Part shown: positions 48,722 through 58,581 of the stretch, in pieces
Layout: the number at the start of each line of letters is the position of its first letter
Position numbering within the stretch: position 1 is the first letter of the stretch
Assembly (NCBI RefSeq): GCF_000341345.1
Contig: NC_020302.1
Coordinates: 662,075 to 726,074 of the forward strand
Source of the DNA: Corynebacterium halotolerans YIM 70093 = DSM 44683
GTDB taxonomy: Bacteria; Actinomycetota; Actinomycetes; Mycobacteriales; Mycobacteriaceae
Length of the DNA: 64,000 bases
Direction: 5' to 3'
Notes under the pieces: generated by a model
Told to the model about the DNA's origin: nothing
Databases searched by the model: none
The model's input: only the letters and a program-made list of their open reading frames with translations
Translations under genes and position numbers: made by a program

Positions 48722-50125
48722 GTGGACACTAAAATGACAACGCCGCCGCAGCCCTCAGTACCGAAGGCCAACCTGAGGGAAAACCTCCGGGTCTCGGCCG
48801 CCACCACCGTCGGAACGGCGATCGAGTGGTACGATTTCTTCCTCTACGCGGCCGCCGCGGGACTGGTGTTCAACAACCTTTTCTTCGGCCCGCTGGGGTC
48901 GGGGGCGGCGACCATCGTCGCTTTCCTCTCGGTCGGGCTCAGTTTCGTCTTCCGCCCCCTGGGGGCCTTCCTCGCCGGCCACTTCGGCGACCGGTGGGGT
49001 CGGCGGAAGATTCTCATGATCACCCTGATCATGATGGGCGGGGCCACCACCCTCATCGGTCTGCTGCCGACCTATGAATCGGTCGGGTGGCTGGCTCCGG
49101 TGCTCCTGATCTTCCTGCGCATCGTCCAGGGCATTTCCGCCGGTGGTGAGTGGGGCGGCGCCGTACTGATGTCGGTTGAGCATGCGCCCGTGCACCGCCG
49201 TGGCCTCATGGGGGCGGCCCCGCAGATCGGTGTCCCGGCCGGCCTGCTGATGTCCTCCGGAATGTTGGCGATCATGACCTCCATCGCCCCCGGCGACGCC
49301 TTCCTGGAGTGGGGCTGGCGCGTGCCCTTCCTGCTCAGCTTCGTGCTGATCATCGTCGGTTACTTCATCCGCCACGGCGTCGAGGAGTCACCGGTCTTCG
49401 AGGAGATCGCCGCCCGTAAGGAAGTCGTCTCCAACCCGGTGGGCAAGCTCTTCCGCCGTCACGGGCTGTTGGTCGCTCTCGCGGCCGTCGTCATGGCGGG
49501 CAACAACGCCGTCGGTTACATGACCACAGGTGGTTTCATCCAGAACTACGCCACGAATCCCGAGGGGCCCCTCGGGCTGGACCGTGGGCCGGTCCTGTCG
49601 GCGGTGACCCTCTCCGCAGCGACCTGGCTGGTGTTCACCCTGCTCGCGGGAATCGTCTCCGACCTCATCGGCCGGCGAAACACCTACATTCTCGGTTACA
49701 TCATGCTCTTTGCCGGGGTGCTGGCATTGTTCCCGCTGGTCAACACTGGTCAGATCGGAATGGTCACCTTGGCGCTGGTGCTCCTGACCGTCGGGCTCGG
49801 ATTCACCTACGGGCAGCAGTCGGCGATGTACGCCGAGCTCTTCCCGGCCTCCGTGCGCTTCTCCGGCGTCTCCATCACCTACGCCATCGGCGCCATCATC
49901 GGCGGCGCCTTCGCGCCGACGATCGCCTCGGCCCTGGTTCAGGCCACCGGCACCACGGCGGCCGTCACCATCTATTTGGGGACCATGGCGCTCCTCGCGC
50001 TGGCCGCGGCGCTGGTGCTGCGGGACCGGAAGGGGATTCCGCTGGGCCCGGATCATGAGGAGCTGCAGCGGATCAGTCCGGTTCGCGGGGTGGGGCGCAG
50101 GCCTGTGGTTGAGGAGGTGGCGTGA
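48722..50125 (+). CDS. MFS transporter, metabolite:H+ symporter (MHS) family
   Basis: 467 aa from GTG 48722 (AAAGGAG eight bases upstream). Twelve hydrophobic segments with MHS signatures: TAIEWYDFFLYAAAAGLVFN region, RPLGAFLAGHFGDRWGRR, GGEWGGAVLMSVEHAP. The family imports organic acids, shikimate, proline/betaine or aromatic acids with protons. Divergent from the hpa operon with a shared promoter, and upstream of the hydroxylase gene, so an aromatic acid is the likely cargo. Confidence 0.88.
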   Translation: MDTKMTTPPQPSVPKANLRENLRVSAATTVGTAIEWYDFFLYAAAAGLVFNNLFFGPLGSGAATIVAFLSVGLSFVFRPLGAFLAGHFGDRWGRRKILMITLIMMGGATTLIGLLPTYESVGWLAPVLLIFLRIVQGISAGGEWGGAVLMSVEHAPVHRRGLMGAAPQIGVPAGLLMSSGMLAIMTSIAPGDAFLEWGWRVPFLLSFVLIIVGYFIRHGVEESPVFEEIAARKEVVSNPVGKLFRRHGLLVALAAVVMAGNNAVGYMTTGGFIQNYATNPEGPLGLDRGPVLSAVTLSAATWLVFTLLAGIVSDLIGRRNTYILGYIMLFAGVLALFPLVNTGQIGMVTLALVLLTVGLGFTYGQQSAMYAELFPASVRFSGVSITYAIGAIIGGAFAPTIASALVQATGTTAAVTIYLGTMALLALAAALVLRDRKGIPLGPDHEELQRISPVRGVGRRPVVEEVA

Positions 50126-50155
50126 TTTCCGGGGAAAGATAGCGGGTTCAGGAAG

Positions 50156-50183
50156 ATATACGAAAAGATCACGTCATATACGA
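50156..50183. promoter_or_regulatory. Direct repeats ATATACGA, 20 bp apart
   Basis: ATATACGA at 50156-50163 and 50176-50183, exactly two helical turns apart. They lie about 110 bp upstream of the mobA-like start. Possible activator half-sites. Confidence 0.4.
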
Positions 50184-50250
50184 TTGCCGCGCTCATGCGG
50201 CGGCGGAATCATCTCATCCCGGCGACCGAGGGGCGGTTTTCCCACCGGTT

Positions 50251-50272
50251 CCCGTCGCGGATGACGAACCAC
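50251..50272. promoter_or_regulatory. Shared 22-bp motif, copy upstream of the mobA-like gene
   Basis: Same motif as at 40318-40339 with 20 of 22 bases identical (core GGATGACGAACCAC, 50259-50272). It lies 16 bp before the start codon and just ahead of the AAGGAG ribosome site. Confidence 0.55.
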
Positions 50273-50288
50273 ACCTGAAGGAGTAATC

Positions 50289-52190
50289 ATGCAGTTCCAC
50301 CACCACGGCTACGTCTCCGAGGATCCGCGCGTCATACCCGCCGCCCCGGGGATGCCCCGCTCCGCCGAACTCCCGGAGGAGATGGACGTCCTGATCGTCG
50401 GCGCCGGGCCCGCCGGCATGATCGCCGCGGCCCAGCTGTCGATGTTCCCCGGCGTGCACACCCGCCTCATCGACCGGCGCCCGCACCGCCTCGACATCGG
50501 CCAGGCCGACGGCATCCAGGCCCGCAGCGTCGAGACCTTCCAGGCCTTCGGCTTCGCCAACGAGATCATCGACGAGGCCTACTGGCTCACCGAGATGGCC
50601 TTCTGGAACCCGGATCCGGAGAACCCGGAGAACATCATCCGCACCGGCCGCGCCATCGACGACGAGTACGGCATCAGCGAGTTCAAGCACCTGATCGTCA
50701 ACCAGGCCCGTATCCTGGACCACTTCGCCACCTTCATGGCGAATTCCCCGAGCCGGATGACCCCCAACTTCGGCTGGGAGTTCCTCGATCTCAAGGTCGC
50801 CGAGAACCCGGACTCCGTGGAATACCCGGTCACCGTGGAACTGAAGAACGTGGAGACCGGTGAGCGGAAGACCGTGCGCACCAAGTACGTCTACGGCACC
50901 GACGGAGCCAAGAGCGGTGTCCGCCACGCCATCGGCTGCACCCTCGACGGCGACCAGGCCAACCAGGCCTGGGGCGTGATGGATGTGCTGGCCAAGACCG
51001 ACTTCCCGGACATCCGCACCAAGTGCGCCATCCACTCCAGCGCGGGCAGCATCCTACACATCCCGCGCGAGGGTGGGCACCTGTTCCGCATGTACGTCGA
51101 CCTGGGCATGGTCGGCCCGGAGGACAAGGGCGCCATCCGCAAGACCCCGATCGAGACCGTCATCGAGAAGGCCAACGCGATCATCCACCCCTACAGCCTC
51201 GAGGTGAAGGACGTGGCCTGGAGCAGCGTCTACGAGGTCGGCCACCGCGTGACCGACCGCTTCGACAACCTCACCGCGGACAGCCCGGCGGATGAGACCC
51301 CGCGCGTGTTCATCGGCGGCGACGCCTGCCACACCCACAGCGCCAAGGCCGGCCAGGGCATGAACGTCTCCATGCAGGACGGCTTCAACCTCGCCTGGAA
51401 GCTGGGCCACGTCGTCGAGGGGCGCAGCCCGAAGTCGCTGCTGCGCACCTACTCCGAGGAGCGCCTGGACATCGCCCGGAACCTCATCGACTTCGACAAG
51501 CAGTGGTCCAGGCTCATGGCCACCAAGCCGGAGGAGCTCGAGGATCCGAAGATGGTCGAGGAGTTCTACGTCAAGACCGCCGAGTTCCCGGCCGGTTTCA
51601 TGACCGAGTACGAGCCCTCCCTGATCACCGGGGACGCCTCGCAGCAGGAGCTGGCCACCGGCTACCCGCTGGGCAAGCGTTTCAAGTCCGCGAAGGTCGT
51701 GCGCGTGTGTGACACCAACCCGGTCCACATCGGCCACCACGCCACCGCGGACGGCCGCTGGCGGATCTACGCCTTCGCCGATCAGCCGGCCCCCGGACAG
51801 GACTCGAAGCTGACCCGCTGGGCCGAGTGGCTGGGCAACGATCCGGCCTCCCCGGTCGTCGCGCACACGCCCGTGGACGCCGACGAGGACGCCTACTTCG
51901 ACGTCAAGGTGATCTACCAGCAGCGCCACACGGAGTTCAACTTCACGGACGCTCCCCGGGTGTTCCGCCCGGAGGTCGGTCCCTTCCAGCTGACCGATTA
52001 CGAGAAGGTCTACGGTGTGCTGCCGGACGAGGACATCTTCGAGGAGCGCGGGATCTCCCGCGACGGCGCGGTGGTGGTGGTCCGCCCGGACCAGTACGTC
52101 GCCGCGATTCTGCCGCTGGACGACACGCAGGCACTCACGGACTTCTTCAACCCGATCTTCGACACCACCTCGCAGCTGGCGTCGGTCTAG
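50289..52190 (+). CDS. mobA: FAD-dependent aromatic hydroxylase (MobA-like; 3-hydroxybenzoate 4-monooxygenase or phenol hydroxylase type)
   Basis: 633 aa, class A flavoprotein monooxygenase. FAD motif LIVGAGPAGMIAAAQ (residues 35-49), the DG motif region YVYGTDGAKSGVR, GD motif VFIGGDACHTHSAKAGQGMNVSMQD (shown in part) and a C-terminal thioredoxin-fold dimerisation domain (about residues 450-633) as in phenol 2-monooxygenase. The length and N-terminus fit 3-hydroxybenzoate 4-hydroxylase (about 640 aa), which gives protocatechuate. Its place beside an hpa operon leaves hydroxylation of a hydroxyphenylacetate as an alternative. ATG 50289 follows AAGGAG. Confidence 0.85.
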   Translation: MQFHHHGYVSEDPRVIPAAPGMPRSAELPEEMDVLIVGAGPAGMIAAAQLSMFPGVHTRLIDRRPHRLDIGQADGIQARSVETFQAFGFANEIIDEAYWLTEMAFWNPDPENPENIIRTGRAIDDEYGISEFKHLIVNQARILDHFATFMANSPSRMTPNFGWEFLDLKVAENPDSVEYPVTVELKNVETGERKTVRTKYVYGTDGAKSGVRHAIGCTLDGDQANQAWGVMDVLAKTDFPDIRTKCAIHSSAGSILHIPREGGHLFRMYVDLGMVGPEDKGAIRKTPIETVIEKANAIIHPYSLEVKDVAWSSVYEVGHRVTDRFDNLTADSPADETPRVFIGGDACHTHSAKAGQGMNVSMQDGFNLAWKLGHVVEGRSPKSLLRTYSEERLDIARNLIDFDKQWSRLMATKPEELEDPKMVEEFYVKTAEFPAGFMTEYEPSLITGDASQQELATGYPLGKRFKSAKVVRVCDTNPVHIGHHATADGRWRIYAFADQPAPGQDSKLTRWAEWLGNDPASPVVAHTPVDADEDAYFDVKVIYQQRHTEFNFTDAPRVFRPEVGPFQLTDYEKVYGVLPDEDIFEERGISRDGAVVVVRPDQYVAAILPLDDTQALTDFFNPIFDTTSQLASV

Positions 52191-52340
52191 GACGGGTCCC
52201 ATGATTTCCTGAGCCGTGCCGCCACTGCAGTGACCGGAACTCCGGCCCGGTGGGACAAGCGCATGCCTGTCCTACCGGATGCTCCGTTCCGGTCCCTGTC
52301 TGAAGTTGTGGAACCGGGGGCACCCCGCCCAGCGCCGCGG

Positions 52341-52603
52341 GGTATCCCACCGGCTATTGGCTCTCAGTCCTGCCTGAGGGCATCAGCACCATCATGCTGG
52401 TCGGACTGATGGGCGAGATCCGTCGGCGGATCGAGCATGACCGTCGAGAACTCAGAGCCGGATTGGGGTTGGAGCATTTCGAGGGCCGGAGCTGGCTGGG
52501 CGGGCATCACCGGACGGTGCTGGTGACCGTGGTGCATCTGTATGTCATGTATGACACCGCCCAGCGGTTGGCTGTCGACCCAAAAGCCCCGGAGACGGTG
52601 TGA
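52341..52603 (+). pseudogene. IS701-family transposase remnant, C-terminus
   Basis: In one frame the region reads GYWLSVLPEG ... RRRIEHDRRELRAGLGLEHF, then EGRSWLGGHHRTVLVT, ending DPKAPETV, close to the C-terminal signature of IS701-type DDE transposases (YWLSxLP..., RIEHDYRELK.GLGLDHFEGRSWRGWHHH). About 90 codons remain; the rest of the transposase and the terminal inverted repeats are not visible. It marks past mobile-element activity next to the mobA-like gene. Confidence 0.75.
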
Positions 52604-53003
52604 GCTTGTGTGCCACACCCACTGAACTCCAAACGATGGTCGTCCAACTATCGGCTTGTTGCCGTGCTACGGCCGCGCCCCTACCTGAGATGCACTACTG
52701 GCACGGCGCGGATGGTCGTGCTGCGCTACTCTTGCCTGAGCACCGCATCGTGGTTGCTGGGCGCTTCCGGTCTTCCGTGGGTGTTCCCGATTGAACTGAT
52801 GCGGACCGCTACGGCACGGCCTGAGAAGGCCAACGGGGTTCAAGTCCCCTCCCTCCTGATACGGGTTGCCGTCGCCCGGAATCTCTCCGGCGGCAGCCAG
52901 TGGCCCGGCCCGATCCTGCGTCTCAGGCGCAGGGGACGCACCGACGCCCCGCTTCTGTCGGCCCCGGCCGGCGGCAACCCCCTGAACTTTTCTGGGTGAT
53001 CGC
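52604..53003. other. Non-coding stretch with a class II tRNA 3'-end-like fragment
   Basis: No convincing gene. At 52839-52852 there is a short hairpin GGCC(TGAGAA)GGCC followed by CGGGGTTCAAGTCCCC and CTCCCTCCT, which resembles the variable arm, T-arm and acceptor 3' half of a serine- or leucine-type tRNA. The matching 5' half is not upstream, so it is at most a fragment. Confidence 0.35.
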
Positions 53004-53729
53004 ATGGGTATCTTCCGTTCCCGTTCCGCCGACCGCGGCTGGACCATGTACTCGCCGCTGTCGAGCGGCGTGAGGTGGCAGCCAGCGTCCCTGCGCTCTC
53101 CCGTCCCGCGGGCCGGGCACGCCGTGCTGCGTCAGCGCGAGGGCGGGATCACCCGGCTGCGTGCCCGGGAGTTCTCTCGTCCGGGAGACCATTTTCTGCA
53201 GGTCGATCTGCGTCGACGGTTGATCCAGATGCACCCGCAGTCAATCCCCACCGCCGACGCCATGACCGTGACGGTCACGCTGGCGCTGTCGGCGCGCACC
53301 GTTGAACCGGTCTCGTTTGTCTCCGATTCCCAGGGCCCCGACGAGGAGATCTACCTCGCCGCTCAGATCGCGCTGCGCGAACTCGTCGCCGGACTCCCAC
53401 TGGAGGCGTTCGTCGGTACCCGTATCGACCTGACCCCGGTGCTGGTGGCCGCGCAGACGGCTGCCGCGGCCGTCGGCGTGGAGGTGGCCACGGTCCTGCT
53501 CAAGGACGTCAGTTTGCCTGCGGAGTACTCCTCCGCCCTGCAGGAGGCATTGGTGGCCAAGGTGAAATCCGAAACCGACCTGGAACGCGCCCGCAACGAG
53601 GTCAAGACCACCCGCGCACGGCTGGCCAGTGCCAAGGTGCTGGAGCAAAACCCCGTGCTGGCGAAGATCCGCATGCTCGAGGCGCTGCCCCCGGGCTCCA
53701 CCATCGAGGTCCGCGGCGAGCAGTCCTAG
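53004..53729 (+). CDS. SPFH/band-7 domain protein (prohibitin/slipin-like)
   Basis: 241 aa. Residues about 30-190 look like a band-7 core (GHAVLRQREGGITRLRAR, IPTADAMTVTVTLALSARTVEPV) followed by a charged helix (LQEALVAKVKSETDLERARN region) and PVLAKIRMLEALPPGSTIEV, the classic end of slipin-like proteins. No membrane helix or hydrophobic N-terminal hairpin is seen, unusual for a slipin. Usual partners (NfeD-type protease) are absent, so its role is unknown. The ribosome site before ATG 53004 is weak. Confidence 0.7.
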   Translation: MGIFRSRSADRGWTMYSPLSSGVRWQPASLRSPVPRAGHAVLRQREGGITRLRAREFSRPGDHFLQVDLRRRLIQMHPQSIPTADAMTVTVTLALSARTVEPVSFVSDSQGPDEEIYLAAQIALRELVAGLPLEAFVGTRIDLTPVLVAAQTAAAAVGVEVATVLLKDVSLPAEYSSALQEALVAKVKSETDLERARNEVKTTRARLASAKVLEQNPVLAKIRMLEALPPGSTIEVRGEQS

Positions 53730-53933
53730 GCGACGTTACGGCACACAGGATGAGCCGCCGGCGGATTGCTCCTACCCAGAGCGGTTGCGCCACGGACGCG
53801 ATGATCAACGGTGGAGGAACTACCCCCGACACAGGTACCGGCGAAGTACGGATGCCCGCGGGGGTTCAGCAGGCCACCCGGAGTGCTGTCCGAAGTTGTG
53901 GAAAGCCGCAGAACGAAGCTGCAAGTCACAGTC

Positions 53934-54542
53934 TCAGTGGGGGTCGGCCGCAGATTCCGCGCCGGGGGCCGTCGTGCGCACATGCGCCCGTTCCCCCTGA
54001 CGGCCGAAGAGGCTGAGATATTCCACCGGGCCTTCCGCGGTGGCGCCGAACCAGTGCGGGGTGGAGGTGTCGAACTCCGCGGCCTCACCGGGTTCGAGGA
54101 CCATGTCCCGGTCTCCGAGGATCAGCCGCAGCCTGCCATTGAGGACGTAGACCCAGTCGTAGCCCTCGTGGGTGTGCATGCGGGGACGCCGGCCGGTGCG
54201 GTCAGCGGGCTTGATGAATTTGTACGCCTGGATCCCGCCGGGCCGTCTCGTCAGCGGGAGAACCACGGTGTCACCGCCGATGGGCAACGGGCGCAGGTTG
54301 ATGCGCGGGTCGCCGGTGGGCGGGGCGTCGACAAGCTCATCGAGCGTGACCCCGTGCGCGCGGGCGAGCGGAAGCAGCTGCTCGAGGGTGGGGCGCCGCA
54401 GCCCTGATTCCAGGCGTGACAGCGTGGACGCGGAGATGCCGGTCTGCTCGGCAAGCTCGGCCAGAGTGGTGTCGCGCCGCTGGCGGAGGCGTTTGAGTCG
54501 GGGGCCGACGGCTGCGAGGGTGCGGTCGATGCGGTTGTCCAT
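53934..54542 (-). CDS. XRE-cupin transcription regulator
   Basis: 202 aa from ATG 54542. Helix-turn-helix at about residues 13-70 (LRQRRDTTLAELAEQTGISA, then STLSRLESGLRRPTLEQ), C-terminal cupin at about residues 100-185 (RMHTHEGYDWVYVLNGRLRL, DTSTPHWFGAT). Divergent from the flavoprotein gene and flanked by a perfect 9-bp palindrome over its start region, so it very likely represses that gene and itself. The effector is unknown. Confidence 0.88.
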   Translation of the reverse strand: MDNRIDRTLAAVGPRLKRLRQRRDTTLAELAEQTGISASTLSRLESGLRRPTLEQLLPLARAHGVTLDELVDAPPTGDPRINLRPLPIGGDTVVLPLTRRPGGIQAYKFIKPADRTGRRPRMHTHEGYDWVYVLNGRLRLILGDRDMVLEPGEAAEFDTSTPHWFGATAEGPVEYLSLFGRQGERAHVRTTAPGAESAADPH

Positions 54543-54548
54543 GCTGGC

Positions 54549-54570
54549 TATATTGCCATTCGGCAATATA
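54549..54570. promoter_or_regulatory. Perfect palindrome between the XRE-cupin and flavoprotein genes
   Basis: TATATTGCC, four bases, GGCAATATA: a perfect 9-bp inverted repeat, followed by a further half-site GATTGCCAGATA (54571-54582). It starts 7 bp upstream of the regulator's start codon and about 70 bp upstream of the flavoprotein start. Very probably the operator. Confidence 0.75.
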
Positions 54571-54641
54571 GATTGCCAGATAGTTCGGAGGGGGTTTAGG
54601 TTCAGTTCAATACAGCAGGAGCAGACCGGAGGGAGCCGGAA

Positions 54642-55586
54642 ATGTCAGTGGAGAATGAGCTGCGTGACGCCATCGTCGTCGGCGGCGGCGCAGCCGGGCT
54701 GGGCGCGGCGCTCACCCTCGCCCGCGCGCGGCGGAGCGTGGCCGTGATCGACGCCGGCCAGCCGCGGAATGCACCCGCCGACGGGGCGCACGGGTTGTTG
54801 GGGCAGGAGGGCATCAATCCCCTGGAACTGCTGGAACGCGGCCGGCGGGAGGTGACCGGCTACGGCGGGGAGATCCGTACCGGGGAAGTCGTCGATGTGG
54901 CCGGGGAGAGCGGGGCGTTCGTGGTTTCGCTGCGGTCCGGTGGGAGGCTGTACGCCCGGCGGCTGGTGATCGCGACCGGGCTGGTCGACGAGCTGCCGGA
55001 GATCCCGGGGCTCCGCGAGCAATGGGGCCGCAGTGTGGTGCACTGCCCCTACTGCCACGGCTGGGAGGTCTCCGACCGGAAGATCGCGGTGCTGGGCACC
55101 GGACCGATGATGGTGCATCAGGCGCTGCTGTTCCACCAGTGGAGCCGGGACATCTCCCTGTTCAGTCGCGGCCTGAACATCCCGGACGGGGACCGGCGCA
55201 AACTCGACGCCCTGGGCATCCCGGTCATTCCCGACGAGGTGGCCGAGGTTGTCTCCGAAGGGGGCCGCCTGACCGGGGTGAAGCTGGTCGACGGCACCGT
55301 CCACGCGGCCGAGGCCGTCTCGGTGGGCACCCGGATGCTGGCCCGGGCGGAGGTGTTCGCCGGCATCGGGATCACCGTCACCGAGCATCCGATGGGTAGT
55401 TTCATCGCCACGGATGGGCTCGGTCGGGCGGACGTGCCGGGCGTGTGGGTGGCCGGCAACGCCACCGACCTGTCCGCGCAGGTCGGCGCATCCGCCGCCG
55501 AGGGAAGCAAGGTGGCCGCACAACTCAACTTCGACCTGGTCGACGAGGACGTGACGAAGGCCGTGGCGGCCGCTGGAACCGGCTAG
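54642..55586 (+). CDS. Thioredoxin-reductase-like NAD(P)/FAD oxidoreductase
   Basis: 314 aa. FAD motif IVVGGGAAGLGAAL (residues 11-24), redox pair Cys135/Cys138 (VVHCPYCHGWEV) in the TrxR position, and C-terminal VWVAGNATDLSAQVGASAAEG. The sequence GHGLLGQEG near residue 50 and the CPYC pair are typical of the TrxR-like branch often paired with XRE-cupin regulators; a disulfide-reductase or related role is likely but the partner is unknown. ATG 54642 follows GGAGGGAGCCGGAA. Confidence 0.87.
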   Translation: MSVENELRDAIVVGGGAAGLGAALTLARARRSVAVIDAGQPRNAPADGAHGLLGQEGINPLELLERGRREVTGYGGEIRTGEVVDVAGESGAFVVSLRSGGRLYARRLVIATGLVDELPEIPGLREQWGRSVVHCPYCHGWEVSDRKIAVLGTGPMMVHQALLFHQWSRDISLFSRGLNIPDGDRRKLDALGIPVIPDEVAEVVSEGGRLTGVKLVDGTVHAAEAVSVGTRMLARAEVFAGIGITVTEHPMGSFIATDGLGRADVPGVWVAGNATDLSAQVGASAAEGSKVAAQLNFDLVDEDVTKAVAAAGTG

Positions 55587-55644
55587 GTTTTCCTGGTCGT
55601 GCAGGCTCCGGCCCTGAGTGCCACGGGGAGGGGTACAGCCGGTT

Positions 55645-56139
55645 TCAGAACCGGTGCACCATGACCTCGCAGTCCAGCCCGCCCCGGTGCTCCACGGTCT
55701 GGAAGCCGTGCCTCAGATACAGCCGGCGGGCCCGGTCGTTGCCGTCGTCGACCGCCAGGGACACCCCCGGGTGGCCGGCGGTCCGGGCGAGATCGAGCGC
55801 GGCGTCGACAAGCGCGCCGCCGAGGCCGTGCCCGGCAAAGCGCCCCTCGACGGCGATGGCCAGTTCCGGGAGCGCGGTCTCGACGAGGCCGAAGACGGGA
55901 CGATGGTCGACGCCCGCCCGCAGCCACACCCCGCCCGCGGGAACGCCCTGCGGGCTCAGGGCGATGACGCCGCCCTGATCGGGGGACCAGGCGTCGACGT
56001 AGGTGCCCAGGTCCTCCGCGAAGTTGTCGCTGACCGGCCGGGACTCGTCGCCGAAGACATCGGTGAGGTAGAGCAGCCGCGCCAGGTAGGTGCGGTCTGC
56101 CTCGGTGGCCGGGCGCAGGCGGAACTCAGGGGTGCTCAT
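55645..56139 (-). CDS. GNAT-family N-acetyltransferase
   Basis: 164 aa from ATG 56139. GNAT fold: LRPATEADRTYLARLL at the N-terminus, the acetyl-CoA-binding loop EGRFAGHGLGGALVDAAL region, and the C-terminal DDGNDRARRLYLRHGFQTVEHRG region. The acceptor is unknown. It ends facing the flavoprotein gene and is followed upstream by the DUF1707 gene on the same strand (11-nt gap). Confidence 0.85.
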   Translation of the reverse strand: MSTPEFRLRPATEADRTYLARLLYLTDVFGDESRPVSDNFAEDLGTYVDAWSPDQGGVIALSPQGVPAGGVWLRAGVDHRPVFGLVETALPELAIAVEGRFAGHGLGGALVDAALDLARTAGHPGVSLAVDDGNDRARRLYLRHGFQTVEHRGGLDCEVMVHRF

Positions 56140-56150
56140 GGGGCCACAGC

Positions 56151-56549
56151 CTAGTCCTCGTAGAAGCCGGAGGGCCCGCGCCCGCTGAGCCACACACCCA
56201 GGATGAGGGCCGGGGCCAGCAGAATCAGCCAGGGCAGTCCCAGTACGGCCGCCACGATGAAGATGCCCACCCAGGACAGGGCGAGCCCGGCGATCTTCCG
56301 GGTGTCGCGCAGCGCCGGCGTGCGCTCCGGGGCGACGGCGGCGGGCACCTCGGGTACCGAGGCCTCGGCCGGCAGGTCGGCCAGGACGGCGTCGAGATCC
56401 CCGCGGGTGCGGGCGGCGACGACCGACGCCGAGCGCTCCTCGAACTCGTTGACGTCCAGATGTCCGGTGCCGGTCAACCTGCTGAGCCGTTCCAGGGCGT
56501 GGTTGCGCTCGGCGTCGCCGATACGTCTCGACCGCTCCGGAAGTGACAT
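56151..56549 (-). CDS. DUF1707 (SHOCT-like) membrane protein
   Basis: 132 aa. The N-terminal DUF1707 domain has GDAERNHALERLSRLTGTGHLDVNEFEERSASVVAARTRGDL (shown in part); a Pro/Glu linker and one or two membrane helices (about residues 85-120) follow. Family function unknown. It directly precedes accBC, as a similar gene does in C. glutamicum (from memory). Start ATG 56549; GTG 56558 is possible. Confidence 0.85.
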   Translation of the reverse strand: MSLPERSRRIGDAERNHALERLSRLTGTGHLDVNEFEERSASVVAARTRGDLDAVLADLPAEASVPEVPAAVAPERTPALRDTRKIAGLALSWVGIFIVAAVLGLPWLILLAPALILGVWLSGRGPSGFYED

Positions 56550-56767
56550 ACCTCTCACCCTAGCCGCCTGTCACGGCGTGGAAAAGGGCTGACGGGCACG
56601 GCGGGCCGGTGAGCCGGTCGGCCGGGTCCTGCAGTTCACTGCGCCAGGTCGCCCGGTTGCGGTCGGCGTCGGTGGCGGTGCTCCCGGGGCAGGGGAGGGA
56701 CATGCCCTGATGCTGGTCCCGCAGGGGCGGACAGGTGCGGTGCGTACCGGCCCGTGGCAACGACGAA

Positions 56768-56787
56768 GGCCCCGCCGAAGCGGGGCC
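56768..56787 (-). terminator. Terminator after accBC
   Basis: Eight-bp GC stem with a TTCG-type loop (56768-56775 with 56780-56787), followed on the minus strand by TTCGTCG. It lies 24 bp past the accBC stop. Confidence 0.7.
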
Positions 56788-56811
56788 CACGGACTCACAG
56801 AGGAAACCGGG

Positions 56812-58581
<1,770 letters not shown>

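Noticed and set aside
52839..52890. Complete tRNA gene
   Set aside because: No matching 5' acceptor strand, D-arm or anticodon arm upstream; one T-stem pair fails.
52604..52999. Open frame of about 130 codons after the transposase remnant
   Set aside because: No domain, Arg/Pro/Ser-rich composition, overlaps the tRNA-like fragment and lacks a good start.
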